From assembly GCA_023251755.1 (NCBI GenBank), contig JAHEYF010000015.1, forward strand, positions 1 through 64,000: a stretch of 64,000 nucleotides of DNA. The letters are read 5' to 3'. Numbering within the stretch: the first letter of the stretch is position 1; every line of letters starts with the position of its first letter. The stretch is from Bacteroidota bacterium (GTDB lineage: Bacteria; Bacteroidota; Bacteroidia; B-17B0; Aurantibacillaceae). The translations under genes were made by a program, and so were the position numbers. The notes under the pieces were generated by a model, which was not told the DNA's origin, did no database searches, and was given only the letters and a program-made list of their open reading frames with translations. Positions 33,386 through 40,648 of this stretch are shown here, piece after piece.

Positions 33386-33830
33386 AATATGGTTTGGAAA
33401 CCCCACACCAGCCGATTTACAATGGATGTACGAAGGAACCCTGGGACAAACCCTGGGCATTGAAGTAAGCGAAATAGGCCCCGATTATATAAAAGCCACT
33501 ATGCCGGTGGACCAGCGCACCAAACAACCCTTTGGCCTGTGCCACGGCGGGGCTTATGTAGCACTGGCCGAAGAAATCGGCAGCATTGCTTCTTACTTAG
33601 TAAACAACCCCGATTTGTTTATAGGAGTAGGTGTTGAAATTAATGCCAACCACGTTAAAGCCGTTACCGGCGGAACAGTTACAGGCATTTGTACACCCAT
33701 ACACATTAAAGGCAAAAACCACATCTGGGATATAAAAATATACAACCAGCAAAATGAATTGTGTTGTGTGAGCCGGTTTACCTGTACGGTGTTGGCTAAA
33801 AGTTCGAAGTTCTTTGTTCAAAGTTCTTAG
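33372..33830 (+). CDS. PaaI-type hot-dog thioesterase
   Basis: This is a 152-residue thioesterase: RTKQPFGLCHGGAYVALAEE is the HGG motif of PaaI/MenI-like enzymes, followed by GSIASYLV and GVEINANHVKAV. It hydrolyses an aromatic or quinone-precursor acyl-CoA such as DHNA-CoA; the exact substrate is not determined. It overlaps the desulfurase by 14 bp. Confidence 0.88.
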   Translation: MSSNKIWFGNPTPADLQWMYEGTLGQTLGIEVSEIGPDYIKATMPVDQRTKQPFGLCHGGAYVALAEEIGSIASYLVNNPDLFIGVGVEINANHVKAVTGGTVTGICTPIHIKGKNHIWDIKIYNQQNELCCVSRFTCTVLAKSSKFFVQSS

Positions 33831-33999
33831 TAGATTGCGATGAGCTGTATTCAACAGGTATTTAGAGAATGTACACCATATGCTGTATATTGTACACAGA
33901 CTGGATACAAGATACAGGGCACAACAGACTTTCTACTTTGCCAATCGGGCCTCATATTTCTATATTCGTCAATCGTACTTCGTAACTCGTAAATTAAGC

Positions 34000-34007
34000 T
34001 ATTTTTG
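34000..34007 (+). promoter_or_regulatory. Putative -7 box (TATTTTTG) of globin gene
   Basis: Exact TAnnTTTG match ending 3 bp before the ATG at 34011. If used, transcription would start at or inside the start codon, giving a leaderless mRNA. Confidence 0.35.
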
Positions 34008-34010
34008 TCT

Positions 34011-34373
34011 ATGCGAAAAAACATTGAAACCAAAGCGGACGTAGAATTATTAGTAAGAACATTTTACGATCGGGTATTGCAGGATGACTTACTGGCCCCG
34101 CATTTTGCAGGCGTCGATTTTGAAGCGCATTTTCCGCGCATGTTCGCCTTCTGGAATTTTATATTGCTGGATGAAGCCGGCTTTACCGGCAATGTATTCG
34201 ACAAGCATGTGCATTTGAATATTGATGAACGCCACTTTAAACAATGGCTGCATATTTTTCATGCCACGGTCAACGATTTGTTTGAAGGCGATAAGGCCGA
34301 ATTAGCCAAACAAAGGGCCGATGTTTTGGGTTTTACTTTTCAGTCTAAGCTGGCGGATATGAAAGGGCGTTGA
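34011..34373 (+). CDS. Group III truncated haemoglobin
   Basis: This is a 120-residue globin: IETKADVELLVRTFYDRVLQ, LLAPHF, FPRMFAFWNFILL, and HLNIDERHFKQWLHIFHATV containing the proximal histidine region. Group III truncated globins bind oxygen or NO and may protect from nitrosative stress. The TTG at 34005 is two codons upstream, but the ATG is preferred. Confidence 0.9.
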   Translation: MRKNIETKADVELLVRTFYDRVLQDDLLAPHFAGVDFEAHFPRMFAFWNFILLDEAGFTGNVFDKHVHLNIDERHFKQWLHIFHATVNDLFEGDKAELAKQRADVLGFTFQSKLADMKGR

Positions 34374-34549
34374 ACGACCTGGTTGTTAAAGGCTCGTATT
34401 ACATATCCAATACATTGCCCGGATGGTTGAAGAGTTGATACAAATGCTTTGATTTTAATTCTTCTCCTGTAGCCTTTCTGTTTTCAATAGTTACAGCACA
34501 TTCAGACTGTTTAAATGCTTGTATTTCTTGCTATTCTCCATGCCTTTTT

Positions 34550-34557
34550 TATATTTG
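34550..34557 (+). promoter_or_regulatory. Putative -7 box (TATATTTG) of toxin-antitoxin operon
   Basis: Exact TAnnTTTG match 20 bp before the antitoxin ATG, with a TTCTTG-like element about 20 bp upstream. Confidence 0.45.
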
Positions 34558-34576
34558 TTGGTATATTTATTACTTC

Positions 34577-34801
34577 ATGTTACAACTAAATGATATATTA
34601 AAATTAAGCTTATCAGAGCGTATTTTATGGGTGGAAACTATTTGGGACAGTATTGCTTCAGAAAAATCATCTTCCGGTGAATTTAAGTTAAGGTCAGATG
34701 AGAAAACTTTTTTAGATAATGAACTGGCGGATTATAAGAAAAACCCAAAAGCTGGTTCTACCTGGAATGAAGTTAAATCAAGGATCAAATCCAAAAAATG
34801 A
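34577..34801 (+). CDS. Antitoxin, addiction module component (RelB/ParD-like, TIGR02574 type)
   Basis: This is a 74-residue antitoxin: ILKLSLSERILWVETIWDSI, then DEKTFLDNELADYKKNPKAG, TWNEVKSRIKSKK. This pattern is typical of putative addiction module components that pair with ParE/RelE toxins. The toxin starts inside its stop (4-bp overlap, ATGA). Confidence 0.88.
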   Translation: MLQLNDILKLSLSERILWVETIWDSIASEKSSSGEFKLRSDEKTFLDNELADYKKNPKAGSTWNEVKSRIKSKK

Positions 34802-35037
34802 CCTATCATCTTACTGTAAGGCCTAAAGCAGAAATTCATTTAGCCAAAGCTTACAAATGGTATGAAGAAAAGCTTACTGGTTTAGGGGATGAATTTTTGT
34901 TAGCTGTAGATGCTTGTATCAATGTTATTACCCGCAGTCCTTTATTATTTCAGAAAAGACACAAAGAAATAAGAGCAGCTTTAACTGACCGTTTTCCCTA
35001 TGGCATTTATTATTTTGTAGATAGTGATAAAAAATAG
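34798..35037 (+). CDS. ParE/RelE-type toxin, C-terminus lost by frameshift
   Basis: This is a 79-residue remnant of a ParE-type toxin: HLTVRPKAEIHLAKAYKWYE, LAVDACINVITRSPLLFQKR, IRAALTDRFPYGIYYFVDSD, then stop. The expected last strand exists in another frame just after (VLAVFRRGRSPKRVQGLKNL, to 35119). Adding one A to the A6 run at 35028-35035 restores it. The lost segment includes the conserved arginine-rich end needed for toxicity, so the toxin is probably inactive unless the run varies. Confidence 0.75.
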   Translation: MTYHLTVRPKAEIHLAKAYKWYEEKLTGLGDEFLLAVDACINVITRSPLLFQKRHKEIRAALTDRFPYGIYYFVDSDKK

Positions 35038-35372
35038 TACTGGCTGTATTTCGTCGGGGAAGAAGTCCCAAGCGTGTTCAGGGATTAAAAATTTAATCAT
35101 CCTGCCCCACAGCGGATGAAATCTTTCCAGCACACCTTCAATACCTTGTTTTTGATTTATTTAGTAAGCCGGAAGTGCTTATGATTTGCCAGACACAGAA
35201 AATCTAAGGCTCAAATCAACACACCATTCCGGGCAAATACCTTCACGAGCATATCCATAAAGTATCTGACTCAAGGGGGGTCGGTATAAATAATTCATTC
35301 GGCCAAAAATACAGCTTCAGGCCAGGTCATTTCCAATTCCTATCTTTGTTACTGTTATAAAGCAGGTCTGAG
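35038..35372. other. Toxin remnant and integrase promoter region
   Basis: Bases 35038-35119 encode the out-of-frame toxin C-terminus. The rest to 35340 holds no gene I recognise and no tRNA or clear attachment-site repeat. Confidence 0.5.
35341..35348 (+). promoter_or_regulatory. Putative -7 box (TATCTTTG) of tyrosine recombinase
   Basis: Exact TAnnTTTG match 24 bp before the recombinase ATG. Confidence 0.45.
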
Positions 35373-36461
35373 ATGCGCACCAAAGAAAAATTTTATTCGC
35401 AGGAACAGTTTTTTAAATTGTTTGCACAGTTTGTTCGGGATACGGCACGGGGCAAAAGGGTAAAAAAAGACGGTAAAAAAATCCGCAACGGTACCATCGA
35501 AAATTACACCTATTGCCACAAGTTATTGCAAAAGTTTGTGGAGCACAGCGGCTTTGAAATCAAGCTCTACCTCGTAAACAAACTCAGCAACACCGAAAAA
35601 GAACGGGTAAAAAAATACTGGAAAAAGTTTTACAAAGACTTTACGGATTACCTGTATTTTGAACTCGACTTTTACGATAATTACGTGGGCAATATTGTTA
35701 AAAGTCTGCGTACCTTTTTTACCTACCTCAACAACGAATGCAACCTGCAGGTGGGCAATTATTACAAATTGTTTTATGTGCCGCACGAAGACATACCCAT
35801 TGTGGCCCTCAGCCCCGAGCAATTGAATTACCTGATTTACGACCAGGGCCTGAACGATAAATTACCCGGGCACCTGCAAAAAACAAAGGACATATTTGTG
35901 TTTGGCTGCACGGTGGCCCTGCGCCAATCGGACCTGCTGGGGCTTACCAAACAAAACCTGCACCATTACAACAAGGGTTATTATATTAAAGTAGACTCCA
36001 AAAAAACCAATACCCACACCACCATTAAATTGCCCCAATACGCGGTAGACATTTTAAAAAAATACCACGAAGAACAAAAAACATTGCTGCCCGCCCTCAG
36101 CAAGGCCCGGTTCAACCTCAACCTGAAGGAGCTGGGCCGCTACATGGACTTAAAAGAACCCATGATCAAGTACCGCGAAAAGCGGGGGCAGCGTTATGTG
36201 GTGTACAAAAACAAGGCAAAGAAAACACATTACACCTTAGCCGATCACCTCACTACGCACACCATGCGCCGCACCGCCATTACCACCATGCTGCGCCTCA
36301 ACATGCCCGAACAGGTGGTGCGTTCCATATCGGGCCATGCGCCCAACAGCAAGGAATTTTTCCGTTACGTGGAATTTGCACAGGGGCATATTGATGAGCA
36401 TACAGACAAGGTGTTTGAAAAGATCAGTGCGATGAAGCAGGGGGAGAATGTGCTGAAATGA
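35373..36461 (+). CDS. Tyrosine recombinase (site-specific integrase)
   Basis: This is a 362-residue phage-integrase-family recombinase that cuts and rejoins DNA through a covalent phosphotyrosine. The N-terminal SAM-like arm (residues about 30-140) is followed by the catalytic domain with R184 (VALRQSDLLGL), H296 and R299 (HTMRRTAI), H322 (SISGHAPNSK) and nucleophile Y332 (FFRYVEFA). The active site is complete. No phage or ICE genes, tRNA or att-like direct repeats are nearby. It lies 1.5 kb from the inverted 105-bp RHS repeats, making it a candidate for inverting that segment; that role is speculative. Confidence 0.9.
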   Translation: MRTKEKFYSQEQFFKLFAQFVRDTARGKRVKKDGKKIRNGTIENYTYCHKLLQKFVEHSGFEIKLYLVNKLSNTEKERVKKYWKKFYKDFTDYLYFELDFYDNYVGNIVKSLRTFFTYLNNECNLQVGNYYKLFYVPHEDIPIVALSPEQLNYLIYDQGLNDKLPGHLQKTKDIFVFGCTVALRQSDLLGLTKQNLHHYNKGYYIKVDSKKTNTHTTIKLPQYAVDILKKYHEEQKTLLPALSKARFNLNLKELGRYMDLKEPMIKYREKRGQRYVVYKNKAKKTHYTLADHLTTHTMRRTAITTMLRLNMPEQVVRSISGHAPNSKEFFRYVEFAQGHIDEHTDKVFEKISAMKQGENVLK

Positions 36462-36497
36462 AGCGGTTGGGGAATTAACTGATGTGATGAATAGCTG

Positions 36498-36526
36498 ATT
36501 AGCTGATGGGAGAGGCAGGTAAATGA
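36498..36526 (-). repeat. Copy of dispersed intergenic repeat
   Basis: 29 bp identical to the reverse complement of 30875-30903, between the recombinase and the DUF4143 ATPase. Flanking bases stay similar on both sides. Confidence 0.7.
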
Positions 36527-36590
36527 GAACAAGTTAGGTGTTGAAGATATGCTGGGCTAATTTCTCAACAAGCATCAAAACAGCAAGCAA

Positions 36591-37721
36591 CTACATCACA
36601 AATGAACGGAAGTTACCCGGATGAATAAGTGCGGTTTCCGCCTGCGGGTACGCCGACAGAAAGGTTTTCGGAAACTTCTCCTTTGCTTTTTTGTTCCATT
36701 TGAATTCAAAGGCAAATAATTTCCCATCCCGTTCTTCAATATAATCTATTTCCTGTTGCTGCAGGGTGCGCCAGAAAAAGCGGTTGCTCAGCAAATCGTT
36801 GTAATGAAGGTATTTCAGGCGTTCGCTTACCAGAAAGTTTTCCCACAAGGCACCTGTATCCTGCCTTAACGACAAGGGATTGAAGTTGGCGATGAGGGCA
36901 TTCCTGATCCCATTATCGTAAAAATAAATTTTCCGGCTTTTCTTCAATTCATTCCGGTGATTCCTGCTAAACGAGTACAATCTGAAAATAACAAAAGCCT
37001 GTTCCAGCAGTCCAAGGTAACGTTCAACCGTTGCAGGATCGGCAGAGATCAGTTGGGCCAGTTCATGGTTAGAAACTTCATTACAAACCTGAAGGGCAAT
37101 GGCCTGTAATAATTTTTCAATAATTTCCGGGCGGCGTATTTGCTGAAAAGAGAAAATATCTTTGTACAAATAACTTCCGGTAAGGCCCTCCAGTATTTTC
37201 TTTTCATTGCCGGCACTTGTAATTACTTCAGGGTACATTCCAAAAACCAACCGTGTTTCCAGCATCCTGCTTTCCTCCAGCTCCCCGTGATGGTCTGTCA
37301 TTTCTTTTACAGAAAGCGGGAAAAGACGGTATTCATATTTGCGGCCCGTAAGGGGTTCATTAATTTCATTAGCGAGCTCAAGGGCAGATGAGCCTGTGGC
37401 TATCAGCTGCACTCCTTTTAACTGATCGGTAATGAGTTTAAGGCTAAGGCCTATGTTACTGATGCGTTGGGCCTCGTCTATCACCACCAGTTTGGCCTGA
37501 CCGATGAATTGTTTTAATTGCGAAGAACTGACCCTGGTTAAACGCTCCCTTACATCGGGTTCATCGGCATTCAGAAAAAGGTATTTTTCCCCGGAGTTTT
37601 TTATCAACTCCTCTAAAACTGTGGTTTTCCCCACCTGCCGGGCACCTAAAATAATGATGGCCTTGCCTTTAAACAAGTCTTCACTTATTTTACTGTATAA
37701 GATCCTGGCAATCATATTCAA
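36591..37721 (-). CDS. AAA ATPase with DUF4143 domain
   Basis: This is a 376-residue ATPase of the widespread archaeal/bacterial AAA_14-DUF4143 family. Walker A is ILGARQVGKTTVLEEL (about residues 25-40) and Walker B is KLVVIDEAQRI. The C-terminal DUF4143 domain includes YLGLLEQAFVIFRLYSFSRN, KIYFYDNGIRNALI, GALWENFLVSERLKYLHYND and a nuclease-like DYIEERDGKLFAFEFKWNK. The role is unknown; such genes are mobile and often multicopy. A pair of inverted 14-15 base motifs lies just upstream. The stretch is convergent with the recombinase. Confidence 0.88.
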   Translation of the reverse strand: MNMIARILYSKISEDLFKGKAIIILGARQVGKTTVLEELIKNSGEKYLFLNADEPDVRERLTRVSSSQLKQFIGQAKLVVIDEAQRISNIGLSLKLITDQLKGVQLIATGSSALELANEINEPLTGRKYEYRLFPLSVKEMTDHHGELEESRMLETRLVFGMYPEVITSAGNEKKILEGLTGSYLYKDIFSFQQIRRPEIIEKLLQAIALQVCNEVSNHELAQLISADPATVERYLGLLEQAFVIFRLYSFSRNHRNELKKSRKIYFYDNGIRNALIANFNPLSLRQDTGALWENFLVSERLKYLHYNDLLSNRFFWRTLQQQEIDYIEERDGKLFAFEFKWNKKAKEKFPKTFLSAYPQAETALIHPGNFRSFVM

Positions 37722-37737
37722 GCAAATATAGTGAATT

Positions 37738-37788
37738 TTCAGGTTATAATCCGAAAAAAGTATACTATTTTATGATTATAATCCTGAA
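37738..37788. promoter_or_regulatory. Inverted repeat TTCAGGTTATAATC...GATTATAATCCTGAA, candidate operator
   Basis: Two nearly exact 14-15 base arms spaced 22 bp apart (37738-37751, 37774-37788) lie just upstream of the DUF4143 ATPase, within its promoter region. The spacing puts arm centres about 3.5 turns apart. It may be an operator or the end of an inserted element. Confidence 0.45.
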
Positions 37789-37882
37789 ATTTAGAAAATT
37801 CTACCTATACGGCTTACAAAATGGGGCATAAATTTTAACAAAAAACACTTCTTTTTTAGCTGCAAAAACAAGCAAAAAACAC

Positions 37883-37890
37883 TACATTTG
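37883..37890 (+). promoter_or_regulatory. Putative -7 box (TACATTTG) before orphan RHS tip
   Basis: Exact TAnnTTTG match 56 bp upstream of the orphan tip ATG at 37947. If active, the orphan cassette could be transcribed on its own. Confidence 0.4.
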
Positions 37891-37929
37891 ATCGCCAATC
37901 GTTCTTTAACTTACTGACATACAATGACA

Positions 37930-37954
37930 ATTACCATCCGTTTGGGATGGTAAT
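37930..37954 (+). promoter_or_regulatory. 10-bp perfect hairpin over the orphan start codon
   Basis: ATTACCATCC (37930-37939) pairs exactly with GGATGGTAAT (37945-37954) around the loop GTTTG. The orphan ATG (37947-37949) lies inside the right arm, so the RNA hairpin could hide it from ribosomes. The giant gene has ATTACTATGC in place of the left arm and cannot form the full stem. Confidence 0.5.
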
Positions 37955-38043
37955 GCCTAACCGATCCTATTCCTCAAACGCCTATAAATATGGGTTTAAT
38001 GGGAAGGAGAAGGATAACGAGATAAGTGTTGATGGAGGGGATT
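37939..38043 (+). repeat. 105-bp RHS core repeat, orphan copy
   Basis: Identical base for base to the reverse complement of 41482-41586. It encodes MVMPNRSYSSNAYKYGFNGK and then EKDNEISVDGGD, the RHS core segment just before the variable tip. Flanks diverge sharply on both sides, as expected for an active recombination site. Confidence 0.95.
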
Positions 38044-38963
38044 TGGATTTTGGAGCCAGGATATATGATGGAAGGATAGGAAGGTGGCTAGCATTGGATC
38101 CTAGGTCTAAAGATTTACCAAGTATGTCACCATATTCTGCATTTAATAATTCTCCTGTCCTTTATGTTGATCCAGATGGTAAATTTTCTGTCCATAACCA
38201 TTATATTATGACTTTCAGGACTTTATTAAAATTGGGTTATGATTGTAAAACAGCAGATTTACTAGCTCATTATGCCTCTACATACGCTGATCATCCAACA
38301 CAAGAGGTGCTTACAAAGTATAACGACAAAGGATGTTTATATTTATTACAACCGAATAGGCCGGGGATTAATTATAATAAAACTGCTGATTCCCAGCATG
38401 AAAAGAATTCTCGCTATCATAGTATGATGTCAGATGCAGAGTATGCTAGAGAAATATTAACCTATAAGGGATCAATGGAAAGAGGAATGAGTTTTGGTTG
38501 GGATAAAATATTGACAGCAGCAACTGCCACCATGGACTTAGGGGATTTTGGGCAAGGGCTACACGCTTTACAGGACGCATATTCACATTATGGTAGATCA
38601 ACCTGGCAACACCTTGGAGCACCTTATTTTACTGATGCAGATAGAGGCATTCCTGATAACGCGCAAGCTCTTTACATGTGCGCTAGAGATGGCTTTCCTC
38701 AGGCGTTCGGAGTACAGGAAAAAACGATGAACATAACTATGTCTGCAATGATTGTATTTGACCTGTTTCGAGGACAAAGTCGGAGTCTTAAAAAGGCATT
38801 AAAAATGGGAGTCAGCCAATTTGATTTTACTGGAATGAATCAAAATCAACTAAATAAAGTAGTAAGTAAATTCAAACAAGCAGGAATTGAGCTAGATATA
38901 TCTTATAAAGATCACGGTATAGATGAAGCGGAAACTATTACAGCAAAAGTAAAGAAGAAGTAA
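37947..38963 (+). CDS. Orphan RHS core end with phospholipase-C-like toxin tip
   Basis: This is a 338-residue protein: the first 32 residues are the RHS core repeat shared with the giant gene, then the core end (FGARIYDGRIGRWLALDP, MSPYSAFNNSPVLYVDPDGK) and a tip from about residue 85. The tip has an H-x3-D-x3-H element in GQGLHALQDAYSHYGR, plus HNHYIM and DLLAHYAST. This resembles zinc-dependent phospholipase C / S1-P1-like hydrolases, so a membrane- or nucleic-acid-degrading toxin is likely. There is no signal peptide and no upstream RHS barrel. The frame is open upstream (reading YNDNYHPFG) to about 37860 but has no start. It is probably a silent tip cassette. The immunity candidate overlaps its stop. 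Confidence 0.82.
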   Translation: MVMPNRSYSSNAYKYGFNGKEKDNEISVDGGDLDFGARIYDGRIGRWLALDPRSKDLPSMSPYSAFNNSPVLYVDPDGKFSVHNHYIMTFRTLLKLGYDCKTADLLAHYASTYADHPTQEVLTKYNDKGCLYLLQPNRPGINYNKTADSQHEKNSRYHSMMSDAEYAREILTYKGSMERGMSFGWDKILTAATATMDLGDFGQGLHALQDAYSHYGRSTWQHLGAPYFTDADRGIPDNAQALYMCARDGFPQAFGVQEKTMNITMSAMIVFDLFRGQSRSLKKALKMGVSQFDFTGMNQNQLNKVVSKFKQAGIELDISYKDHGIDEAETITAKVKKK

Positions 38964-39490
38964 TGAAAACAAAAGTTAAAATTGGATTTTTGTATCCACT
39001 CTTTGTAGCTATTCTACAATCATGTTCTTTATCTAATGGATTTGATGAAAAGACAGTTTTCTATTTCGATGGATCTACAAAATTTGAGGTTGTAGATGAT
39101 TCTTTGGGATTAATAATTGGTTCATTATCATATATTCATTGCACAAACACCTATAAATTAAGACTTGAAATAACTAATTCAAAAATTATTGATTCGGCAA
39201 ATTTCAAACTTAATTTAAACAATAAAATGCCCATTCAAGTATATCAACTGGTTGATAATAACGATAAATTCTATTCTTTTATTCCATATCCTTTGAAAAA
39301 ATTGGAGCTTGATCCTAAAAAAAAATATTATTATGTTATTAATTTTAATGATTCCGAAAAAAAGTGTTTAAATAAAATTACACTTTATTCCTATGTTAAG
39401 CTAAGGTCTGGTCCTAATCAGAAAGAATTTCAAGGAATAAAATCCTTTACTGGAAGAAAAGAGATATACTTTATTTCACCAAACAAATAA
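38963..39490 (+). CDS. Lipoprotein, candidate immunity protein for the orphan tip
   Basis: This is a 175-residue lipoprotein: signal peptide and lipobox ILQSC near residue 21. The body is beta-rich (FYFDGSTKFEVVDDSLGLII, YKLRLEITNSKIID, KKYYYVINFNDSEKKCLNKI). Its ATG overlaps the toxin stop by one base (TAATG). A small exported gene directly after an RHS tip is the standard immunity position, and a periplasm-facing lipoprotein suits a toxin acting on the envelope. Low G+C suggests recent acquisition. Confidence 0.7.
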   Translation: MKTKVKIGFLYPLFVAILQSCSLSNGFDEKTVFYFDGSTKFEVVDDSLGLIIGSLSYIHCTNTYKLRLEITNSKIIDSANFKLNLNNKMPIQVYQLVDNNDKFYSFIPYPLKKLELDPKKKYYYVINFNDSEKKCLNKITLYSYVKLRSGPNQKEFQGIKSFTGRKEIYFISPNK

Positions 39491-39499
39491 TTCCCCCGC

Positions 39500-39524
39500 T
39501 GGCGTGGACATGCTGTCCGTGCCA
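39500..39524. repeat. REP-like palindrome, copy 1
   Basis: TGGCGTGGAC-ATGCT-GTCCGTGCCA, a 25-base imperfect palindrome that differs by one base from copy 2. It lies beyond the C-terminal end of the RAYT remnant. Confidence 0.8.
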
Positions 39525-39545
39525 CCTTAATCGTTTTGTTTTCGG

Positions 39546-39947
39546 TTATTTTAAAAACACTGGTTTAGGTTCTAAGACAACGACGTCTAAAAAACTTGAA
39601 AGATCTGCATAATTACGTGCTGAGCTAAACAAATAGTCCTCGGGTTTTTCAACTATTAAATCTTTTACCGGGTTATTGTGGATGTATTCCAGTTTTTCAT
39701 ACAAAAAGGCGGGACTGAAAATTTCTTTTGCCTGATTACCGTCTTGCCATATTTTATATTTCTGGTCCTTTGCTAAATGTTCACAGGCTTTTTGAAAATA
39801 TTCCAGCATCCATTCACGCCTGCTTTCCGGATCTTCTTCTATTTGTTTAATCAGTTTTTTAGATGTAAAAGTTTTGAAATCGCGTAATATTCCGGATAAA
39901 TCAGTTGTGCCATCTGCCCTGCAAATACAATGCACTGGCGCGGACAT
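39546..39947 (-). pseudogene. REP-associated tyrosine transposase (RAYT), C-terminal remnant
   Basis: This is a 133-codon frame matching the C-terminal half of RAYT/IS200-like transposases: LSGILRDFKTFTSKKLIKQI, SRREWMLEYFQKACEH, FLYEKLEYIHNNPVKDLIV, EKPEDYLFSSARNYA. The N-terminal half with the HUH motif (MSNHIHLI-type) is missing: the frame begins inside a REP palindrome. The normal length is about 180-200 residues, so it is inactive. A short plus-strand stretch at 40008-40031 reads MSDKYKIR, typical of RAYT starts, with a -7 box (TACTTTTG, 39996-40003) just before it, perhaps another broken piece. Confidence 0.78.
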
Positions 39948-39960
39948 GCTGTCCGTGCCA
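39936..39960. repeat. REP-like palindrome, copy 2
   Basis: TGGCGCGGAC-ATGCT-GTCCGTGCCA: 10-base arms with one mismatch. Same orientation as copy 1, so the two copies bracket the RAYT remnant, and both are followed by TAATCGT within a few bases. Confidence 0.8.
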
Positions 39961-40083
39961 GCATAATCGTCATGCTATCCGTATTATAAAATACATACTT
40001 TTGTTCCATGTCCGACAAATATAAAATACGGTTTACGATATATCGAAGGTGTGATTACAAAAGATTCCCAGAAGTTGCGGCGG

Positions 40084-40641
40084 TCAACTTTCAGGGGAGC
40101 TTACAGTTACAATGCAATTTTTTGCGTGTAATAAACTATTGAACATTACTGCGAAGACCAAATACTTCTCATCTCTATTCCTGTTTAATAAGAACTCGAG
40201 TACTGCTAAAGTTGTTAGTATTATATCTACTATAACTATTACTGATGAAGCCTTGATGGTATATCTGAAAATAGGATAAAGTGTAAGTAAGATGTAAAAT
40301 AGCTTACTAATTAGAGATAACTTTTTATACGAATATAGCATGTAAATACCATAGATTACAAATAGCACATGAAATAAGAAAATTAATAACCCTTTACCGA
40401 GTATAATGTTGTATATAAATAAATTTGTTATAAGCCATATAAAAGGCAAAAAATAGACTGCATACAATATTTTTACCCACTTACTTTGTGCTTTGCTAAA
40501 ACCTAATAATATGCTCAAAAAAGCTATAGATAAAAATAGCAAATGAACTATCCTGTAATTCATAAATATTAAACACATCCCTAATAAAAGGAATAGTGAA
40601 ATAAGAATTGTATCAATTACTTTATTCTGAGTTTGTTTCAT
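40084..40641 (-). CDS. Multi-pass membrane protein, candidate immunity protein for the giant RHS tip
   Basis: This is a 185-residue protein with about five to six TM helices (TILISLFLLLGMCLIFMNYR, LLFLSIAFLSILLGFSKAQ, GKGLLIFLFHVLFVIYGIYM and others). It starts 7 bp after the stop of the giant RHS gene. Position and size match immunity proteins of RHS toxins; a membrane location suggests that the toxin tip acts at the inner membrane or enters through it. Very AT-rich, like the tip. No known family recognised. Confidence 0.7.
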   Translation of the reverse strand: MKQTQNKVIDTILISLFLLLGMCLIFMNYRIVHLLFLSIAFLSILLGFSKAQSKWVKILYAVYFLPFIWLITNLFIYNIILGKGLLIFLFHVLFVIYGIYMLYSYKKLSLISKLFYILLTLYPIFRYTIKASSVIVIVDIILTTLAVLEFLLNRNRDEKYLVFAVMFNSLLHAKNCIVTVSSPES

Positions 40642-40648
40642 GCTGCTA

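Noticed and set aside
35038-36600. Integration site (attL/attR) or integrated element defined by the tyrosine recombinase
   Set aside because: No tRNA gene, no flanking direct repeats and no other element genes were seen in the window.
40008-40140. A plus-strand gene starting MSDKYKIR
   Set aside because: Only the first eight residues resemble a RAYT start; the rest has no similarity and runs into the immunity gene on the other strand. Kept only as a note under the RAYT remnant.
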